Source: Kofleriaceae bacterium (lineage in GTDB: Bacteria > Myxococcota_A > Polyangia > Haliangiales > Haliangiaceae). From it: DNA of 64,000 nt. The stretch is taken from positions 1-64,000 of the forward strand of contig JANXOP010000447.1 in assembly GCA_025357755.1 (NCBI GenBank). Reading direction: 5' to 3'. The translations under genes were made by a program, and so were the position numbers. This document shows positions 27,270 to 36,200 of the stretch, piece after piece; positions within the stretch are counted from its first letter, which is position 1, and each line of letters starts with the position of its first letter. A model generated the notes under the pieces. That model did not search any database. It was not told where the DNA came from and saw only the letters and a program-made list of their open reading frames with translations.

Positions 27270-30200
27270 CTACGAGAGCGCGGCGAGCGCGTCTTTGAGC
27301 TTCTGATTCTGGGGCTCGATCTCGAGCCCACGCTGGAACATCGACTTGGCCTTCGGTGCCTGGCCGAGCTCGATGTGAATCCGGCCGAGTGACCAGTAGA
27401 CCTCGCCCTTCGTCACACCTGCATCGACATCGATGTTCTGCAGCACGAGCGATTGGTAGATCTTGCGCGCCTTCTCCCAGTCCTTGGCCTCGAAGTAGAG
27501 CCGACCGAGGCCCGTCATGGTCGAGACATCGGTCGGGTTCACGCGGAGCGCTTCTTCGTAGGCCACCGTCGCACCGGGGCGATCGTTGCGGGCTTCGAGG
27601 ATGCTGCCCTGGCGCTGCCGGAACTTCGCGACATCCTTCATGCGACGCGCGGTCTTCGCTTCCGTCGCGAGCCGATCGTAGATCGGCGCAGCTTCGTCGA
27701 GCCGGCCCGCGGTGAAGTACATGTCGGCGAGCGGTCCCAGGACGCGGATGTCGTCGGGCGCAACATTCGCGGCACGCGCGAGAGCGGCGAGCGCTGCGTC
27801 TGTGTGGCCCGCCTTGCGCTCGAGGTCCGCGATCTCGACGAGGAGCTCGACGCTCGCCGCGCCCGGTGTCGCCTCGAGGCGACGCTGCAACATCTCGGCG
27901 AGCAGGCTGCTGTCACGGCGTTCGCGCGCGAGCCTCTCGAGCGCATCGATGGAAGGCGCGTGCGTCGGATCGTGGCGCAGCGCTTGTTGGAAGTGCTGGA
28001 TCGCCGTGTCCTCGTCGGAGTCGCCGACGCGCGCGACCTCGCCGAGCCGGAAGAACAGGTCCGCGGCATCGCGACCCTTCGGATCGAGCGCCAGCGCTTG
28101 CTCGAGCGTCGCCTTGCACTTCGTCCAATCGCCGGAGCGCTCGTAGATCTTCGAGAGTCGCGTGAGTGCGGCGACCGAACCCGGCTCGCGCGCGAGGATC
28201 TTCTCGAGGATCTCGCCGGCCGCATCGGGAGAATCGAGCTTGCTCTCCCAGACATCGGCGGCGCGAGCGAGGGCTTGGATCTCGGCGCGGGTATCGCCGA
28301 GGCTGCCGTAGAGCTCGCCGCGACGCTCGAGCAACTCGACGAGATCGTGATGGCGGCCGGCGGTATCGAGCAAGCGCTCGAGCTCGTCGTACGCGCGCTG
28401 GCTGGTGTTATCGATCTCGAGCGCGGAGTACCAGGCCGTGATCGCGTCGTCGACCGACTGGCGCCGGCCCTCGGCAAGCTGCGCCATCTCGGCGTAGATC
28501 GCGATCTTGTCGCCATTCGACTTCGCGAGATCGAGGCGGCGCGTCTGGATGTCGCCGACCGCGATCCAGTCATTGTTCTTCGCGAGGGCTTGCTCGAGCT
28601 GGCCCAAGCTGGTGACGTCCTCGGGATCGAGGTCGACCACGGCCTGCCATGCCGAGATCGCGCGCGGCGTCTCCGCTTCGAGACGCGCGATCTCGACCAG
28701 TAGGTTCTTCTCGTCGGTCGACTCCGGTGCGAGGCGCGAGGCGCGGGTCAGCGTGTCGACGAGCGCGGACCGGTCGTCCGGCGTGTGACCGTTGCGATAG
28801 ATCCGCGCGAGCTGATCGAGCGCATCGCGATCGTTGTCGTCGTCGCCGATGATCTCTTTCCAGGCGTGGATCGCAGCGCCGCGATCACCCGCACGTTCGG
28901 AGATCTGCGCGACCTCGGCGTACGCGGCGCGGCGCTCGCTCGGCTCGGGCGCGACCTTGCCGCGCTGGCGCAGCGCCTCGCCGAGCGCGACGGTGTCGCC
29001 GCGCAAGCGCAGGATCTCGATCAAGGGATCGAGCGCGGCGAGCTCTCCGGGCTCGAGCGCGAGTGCCGCGCGATACGTGCCGATCGCTTCTTCGGCCTGG
29101 CCCAGCTTGTCGCGCTGGACTCGACCGAGGAACACCAGCAAGGCGACCTGCACGTCGGGCGACCGGTGCGGTGCATCCGACGCCGTGACGATCGAGCCGA
29201 GCTTATGCGCGGTCTCGGTCCATTGACCGAGGCGCTCCGCGAGCCGCTCGACCTCGCTCAGTGCTTGGTCGGACGCCGGATCGACTTCGAGCCAGCGCAG
29301 CGCTGCATCGAGCGCGCGCGCGAGGTTGTTCAGGCGGTGCTCGAAGAGCTCGACCAGCCGCTGGAGGATCGCCGCGCGATCGAGCTGGTCGCTCGTGGTC
29401 GCGAGCTTGGCCTCGAGGACATTCGAGAGCCGCTGCGCATCACCATCTTGCTCGAACAGCGGCTCGAGGATCTCGACGATGTCGCGGCGCAGATCGCCCG
29501 CGGTCTCCAGCATCCGCTCGAGTGCGGCGCGCGCCTGCGGGTGCTCCGGCACGAGCCCGAGCACGTCGCGATACGCCGCGACCGCCTCGCGCGGAGACGC
29601 GAGCGTGGTCTCCTGCAGATCGCCCATGCGGAACAGATACTCGGCGGTCTGTGGCTCGCTCTCGGCCGCGTCGGCCTGGCGACGCAGCACCGACGCGAGC
29701 TCGGCTGACTTGTTGCTGCGATAGAGCACGCGTTCGAGCGCGGAGAGCGCCGCGCGCGGCTCCGGGCCCTTCGTGCCGCGATCGAACGCGCGCGCCGCGC
29801 GATCGAGATCGTTCAAGCGATCTTCAGCGATCGAGCCGAGCCGCATCGCGTACGCCTGATCGACATCGGGCGGCAGCGGCTTGTCTTGATCGTCGAGTCG
29901 CTCGTCGAGCAGCTTCGCGAAATCGCGCCACAGATTCTGAGTCTCGGCGAGCCGCATCAGAGGCTGCAGGCGGTCCGCATCCTCCGGATCGTCGGCGAGC
30001 GCCCGGCCCCACACCACGAAGGCCTGGGCGGGTTGGTTCGCGAGCGTCTCGCGGGTCTCGGCGAGCGCCTGCCAATCAGCGCGGCGCGCATCGGGATCGC
30101 GACCGGTGACCGCGAGGCGACGCTCGTAGACGCGGACCAGGCCCGAGGCTTCGTTCGCCGCGCGGTAGACGCGCTCGAGGATCGGGGTGGCCGCTTCGAC

Positions 30201-33200
30201 GTGATCGTCCTGTTGCATCAGCGCTTCGAGCGCTGCGCGGGCACCTTCATGGGCCGGCAACACCTGGAGCACGGCGCCGAACCGTGGAATCGCTGCATCG
30301 GGATCGGTGAGCTCGATCTCGACCAGCTTCGCCGCGCGGAATGCGAGGTCCGCGCGGTCCTTCGTGTTCGCAGCGAGCAGCGCGCGCTTGTCGACGATAT
30401 CGAGCAGCTCGGGCCACAGCTTCTGCTTCGCGTAGATCCGATCGAGATCGCCGAGCGCACCCTGATCGCCAGCATCGTCGTCGAGGATCGCGGTCAGATG
30501 TCCGATCGCTTGATAGACGTCGTCGAGCTGGCCTTCGTAGACCGCCGCCGCGGAGTGGCGCAGCGCCAGGCGCGCAGCCTGATCGGTGGACAGCTCGATC
30601 TTGCGTTCGATCGTCTGCGCGAGCTCGCGCGCGGCCTCCTTGTCGCTCGGATCGCCCGCGCGATACAGCCGCTCGAGCGCATCGAGCGCCGCGCCATCCG
30701 AATCGTCGACGCCGAGCACGTTCTTGTAGGCGATGATTGCCTTCGGCTTGTCGGCCAGCACCTCTTCGTAGAGCGCCGCGACGCGGTGGAGCAGCACGAG
30801 CCGCACGCCGGCATCTTCAGTGAGCTCGGCACGGCGTTCGACCACCGTCACGAGCTCGAGGACGCGACCTTCGAGCGCGAGCAAGCGATCGAGCGACGAC
30901 AGCGCGATGAGGTCATCGGGGCGAGCTTGATCGACCTTGTGCCACGCATCGATCGCGCGCTTGCGATCGCGGCGCTGGCCTTCATGGATCTCGGCCGCGC
31001 GGGTCCACAGGCCCGCCGCGAGCTCACCATTCGGCGCCGACGCCGCACCATCCTCGACCGTACGCGCAGCCTCGTCCCAGGCGTTGAGCTTGCCGGCGAG
31101 CGAGAGCAACTTCGTGAGCGCGGCATCGTCCGAGACATCGATCCGCCACGCGCGTGCGAGTGCCGCCAGCGCCAGATCGATCGCACCGCCGCGATCTTCA
31201 TGGAGCTCCGCGATCTCGTGCAGCGTCTGGACCTGTTCGAACGGATCCATCACGTATTCGAGCTTCGCATCGAGCACGACGACCAGCTTCTGCCACCAAT
31301 CCTGCGCGCGATAGACCGGCTCGAGGAGCTCGATCACGCGAGCGCGATGATCGTCGTGAATGACGAGCCGCTCGAGCGCCTGGACCCCGCGCTCCCACAG
31401 CCTCTCGCCGTGGAGCACCTCCTGATACTGGTCGATCGCGGCCGGGAGATCCTGGAGCTGGTTCTCGTAGATATCGGCGAGCCGGAGGCGGAGCTCGGCC
31501 GTCTCGGTGTGATCGTCGGTGCGACCGAGCCGCGCTTCGATCAGATCGACGAGCTCGTGCCACTGCGCGCGCAGGCGGAACAGCCGCTCGAGCTCGCCGA
31601 CCGCATCGCGATACGCGCGTTCCGCGGTCGGGGTCTCGCCGCTATCGGTCGCGAGGACCACCTCGCGCCACGCTTCGACGGCGCGCGCGGTGTCCTGTAG
31701 CCCGTCCTCGAGCAAACGCGAGCGCTTCACGAGCGCCTCGATGCGGAGCTCTTCGTCGCCCCGCGTGATCACGTCGTCGTAGACCGAGACCAGATCCGCC
31801 CAGCGCTGCGTGCGACCGAGGAGATCCTCGAGGCGCTTCACGAGCTCGCGCGCATTCGGCACCGCATCGTCGGCCTCGATCGCGAGCGCACGGCGATAGG
31901 CCGCGAACGCGTGATCGGTATCGTTCAGGCGACGGTCGTAGATCGTGGCGACCACGATCGCGACGTCGCGGATGTCTTCGGTCTCGCCGCCGTCATCGAG
32001 GTAGCCCTGATAGCTCTCGGCGACGAACGCCCAGTTCTCGGTGATAGACGCGAGCCGGTTGAGCTGATCGCGGACCGCGGGATCGGACGGAGCCTCGCGA
32101 AACACCTTCGCGAACCAGCGCGTGGCGTTCTCGAAATCTTCGAGCTGCTCTTCGAAGAGCCGCGCGACGAACCGGGTGAGCCGCAACCGATCTTTCGGAT
32201 CCGCGGCAGATTCGAGCTTCGCTTCGTAGACTCGAACGAGGTCGTGCCAGCGCTGCTGTGCCACGAACACGGGCTCGAGCACCTCGGCCGCTTGCGCGCG
32301 TGCTTCAGGATCGTTGAGCAGCCGCTCGAGCGCCGCGAGCGCCGCGGGCTGCCTGCTATTGCCGCCGAGCGCGGCCGCGTAGTTCTCGATCGCGGCCTCG
32401 ATGTCGTGGATGTGCTTCTCGTGCAGCTCGCCGAGCTGGACGCGGAGCGCGACCGCCTCTTCATTCGACGTGACGAACCCGAGCCGGCGCTCGTAGAGCT
32501 CGACCACGTCGTGCCAGCGGTTCTGCTGGCTGTAGAGCGCCTCGAGCGCGTAGATCGCATCGGCGCGCTCGGGCGCGATCTCGAGGACCTGCTCCCAGAC
32601 CCGGATCGCGTCGTCGGTGCGCTTCAGGGTCGTGTAGATGCCGGCGGCCTCGACGAGGCCATGAACCTGATCGTCCGGCGTCGCGCCGAGCTCGGGCGAG
32701 GCCTGGCGGAGCAGCACGTCGACGAGGTGTTCCTCGTCGTTGGTCTCGCGATAGATGCTCTCGAGGGCGGCGAGCGCACGCCGATCATCCGGTTGGACGT
32801 CGAGCACCTTCTGGTAGTACTCGCGCGACATCCCGAGGTCGCGGCGCACCGCGCGCGCGAGGTCAGCGATATCGAGGTAGAGGCGACGCTGGATCTCGGC
32901 GTCGAGGACCTCCGGCGCGACGGCGCGATAAACATCGATCAGCTCGGCTTCGCGGCCGAGCTCACCGGCGAGGCGCTCGGTCTCGCTGACGGAGCGGGCG
33001 AGCTCGGGCTCGGTCGCCGCATGGCGAAGGGCCTGGAGCTGCGCTTCGAACGCGCCGGCTTTATCGCCGAGCCGGTGCTCGCGCAGCATCACCACCTCGT
33101 TGAGGGCCTTGAGCTTGGTCGCGGGATCGTCGGTCCATTCGGACTGGCGCATCGAGAGCGCGGCGAGCCGGTCGTCCTGGGCGGTCGCCGAATAGACGGG

Positions 33201-36200
33201 GCGCAGGATGTCGGCGGCAGATGCGCGAAGATCCGGATCCTGGAGCGCGGCTTCGACCGCAGCGAGGGCCTCGGGGTGCTGCGCATCAGCGTGCAGCACG
33301 TTCTCCCAGCGATCGAGGGCTTCGACCGGGCGCTGGAGCGGGCCACCCAGGAGTTTCGCGACCTCGATCTGCAGCGGCAGCGTCGAGTCCCCGCCGCGTC
33401 CGTGCGGATTGTTCGCGAGCTGACGCTCGTAGATGTCGAGCAGCTCGGCGTGGCGGTTCCCGGCGCGATACAGCCGCGCGAGCTCGCCGAGAGCGCGCGC
33501 GTTGTCACCATCCTCGTCGAGGACTTCCAGCCATGCGGCGGTCGCTTCATCGGTCTCGTGCAGCTTCTGTTCGTGGATCTCGGCGATCCGACCGAGCAGC
33601 GGCACGCTCTCGGCCGGCATCGCATCGATCACGCGGCGCAAGATCTCGATCAGGTCGCGCCAGCGCTCGGCGGCGGTGTAGAGCCGCTCGAGGGCATGCA
33701 AGGCGCCCTCGTCGCTCGGATGGTCCTGGAGGACCTCGCGCCACGTCGCGATCGCGGCATCGCGCGAATCGAGCTGATCTTCTTCGAGCACCGCGACCCG
33801 CGCGAGCAACCCGCGCCGCTCCGCTGCATCTTCGGCCCAGTGCGCTTGCTTGCGCTGGACATCGCGCAGCTCTTGCCACGCCTTGCCCTCTGCGTACAAA
33901 CGCGCGAGCGCGGCACCGGCGCGACGCTGGGTCGCGGGCGACGCGGCATCGCCTTCGAGCAACCTTCGATACGCGACGATCGCACGCGGCGCATCGCCAA
34001 GCTCGGCGTCGTAGTAGGTCGCGAGCTCGCCGAGCAGCGCACCGCGCGTCGATAGATCGGACTCGGGCGTCGCGTTGACCGCGGCTTCGAGCGCGGCGGT
34101 TGCCTCGGGCCAGCGCTGCAACCACTGCGCGAGTCGCGGTAGCTCGATCCGCGCCCGCTCGTCGGTGGGATCGAGCTTTAGCACTTCGAGCCAGGCTTCG
34201 AAGGCGTGGCCCGGGGTACCGAGCTCGGACTCCTCGAGTTGCGCGATCCGCGCGAGCAGCTCGATCGCTTCGGTCCCTTCGACGAGGCCGCGCTGGACCC
34301 GCAACAAGCTCGCGAGGTCCGCCCACTGCTTTGCGCCCTCGTACAGCGGCTCGAGCACGCGGCTGATCCGCATCCGGTGCGAGCTCGCCTTCGGATCCGT
34401 CAGCAGATCCTCGAGCAACTCGCGGCCCTGCGCGTGATCGCGATCCCGCGCGATCACATCTTCGAGCAGATCGATCGAGCGGCTCGGATCAGCAAGCTCG
34501 TGCGAGAACAGCTCGGCTCGGCGGTACGCGAGCGTGTTCGAATTCGCGGCGTCGTACTCGGTGCGGCGGGCGAGCAGCTCCTCGAGCTCGGTCCACTTGT
34601 CGGATCCGGTGTAGAGCCGATCGAGGGCGGTGAACGCTTCGCTATTTGCGGGCGCCAGTTCGAGAGCGCGGCGATACGCAGAGATCGCGCGCGTCGCGTC
34701 GCCGAGCATCTGCTCCTCGAGCACCGCGAGCTGGAGCAACGCGGCGAGCCGCGCGCGCTCGTCGATGGTGACCTCGGCGCGGCGCTCGAGTAGCGCGCGC
34801 AGATCGAGCCAGCGCTGGTCGGCGCGGTACACGGCCGACAGGGCGTCGAACGCGTCGGTCGCATCGGCCTCGACCTCGAGGACCGCGAGCCAACCGCGCT
34901 CGGCGGTCGGGCGATCCGCGAGCCGTTCGCCGGCGAGCACGGCCAGCTCGGTCGCGACCGCTCGGATCTCGGCCGGTGCGGCGTGGGTCTGCTTGAGCGT
35001 GGCGAGTGCGGCGGTGAGGTGCTTGGCCCATTCGCCATCGCGGCCGAGCTGGCCGGCGAGGTTTCCCAGGGCGCGACGGATATCGGTGTCCTGCGGTTGC
35101 GCGGTGACCACGCGCAGACCCGCAGTCCAGGCCGCGCCCGGATCGCCGAGCTCGACGTGATAGATGCGCACCAGCGCTCGATCGAGATCAGCCTTCTCGG
35201 TCGCGCCGGTCTCGTCCGACGCCCGCAAGACCTCGAGCGCCGCAGCTTGCTGCGCGGCGAGCTTGCCCGCCTCGAGGTGCGGCAACACCTCGCGGACAGC
35301 GGCGATGCGCTCCTTCGAATCGAGCTTCGCGGCCGTCTCGGGCACCAGCACGAGCCTCGCGATCGCAGCGATCGGTTGCGATCGCACGACTCCGCCCTGG
35401 GCCGGGATCGCGAGCGCTTCGCGGTAGTACGCGAGGGCCTTGGCAGGTTGCTCGAGGCTGTGCTCGTGCAGCGAACCGAGCCGCATCACGAGCTCTGCAC
35501 GCGCGCTCGGATCCTTCTCGTTGCCGAGCTCTTGCGCGAGCACCTCGGCGAGCGATGGATAATCGCCGCGCGCATCCTGGACCTTCGCGAGGGCGCGCAG
35601 CACCTTGGGGTGACCCGGCGCGGCTTGCAGCGCTTCTTGGTACGTCGCCGCGGCGCCGTCGAGATCCTGGAGCTTCTGTTCCTGGATCTGCGCAGCTTCG
35701 AGGAGGAGGTTCGCCTTCGCGGGCGCCTCGGTCTCGCGATTCGCGCGCCTCCGGAACGAAGCGAGGAGCTCGCTCCAGTCGGCAACCTGGGTCGCGAGAT
35801 CCTCGAGGTTCGCCTCGGCGTCGCGATCCTCGGGCGCGGCCTGGAGCACCTTGCGGTGATACCCACGCGCCATCTCCGGATCGCCGAGGCGCTTGGCCGC
35901 GATCTTCGCGAGCTCGCGGAAGGTGCTCAGCCGCTGCGGCTCGGGCAAGGTCCCGCCGGCGATCGCGCGCTCGAAGGCTCCGACGACCTCCTTCCACTGC
36001 TCGCGCTCGCTCGCGAGCCGCATCACGTCGTCGTAGAGCTTGGGGTTCGCGGGCTCGAGCTCGTAGGCGCGCACGGCCCACGTAAACGCGAGCGTCTTCG
36101 ACGCGAGTTTCTGCTCGCACAACGCACGGATCTGTTCGATCTTGCCGAGCTTTGCCCGGGTCTCGGTCGCCGCGCCGAGCTCGATCTCGTACATCGAGAG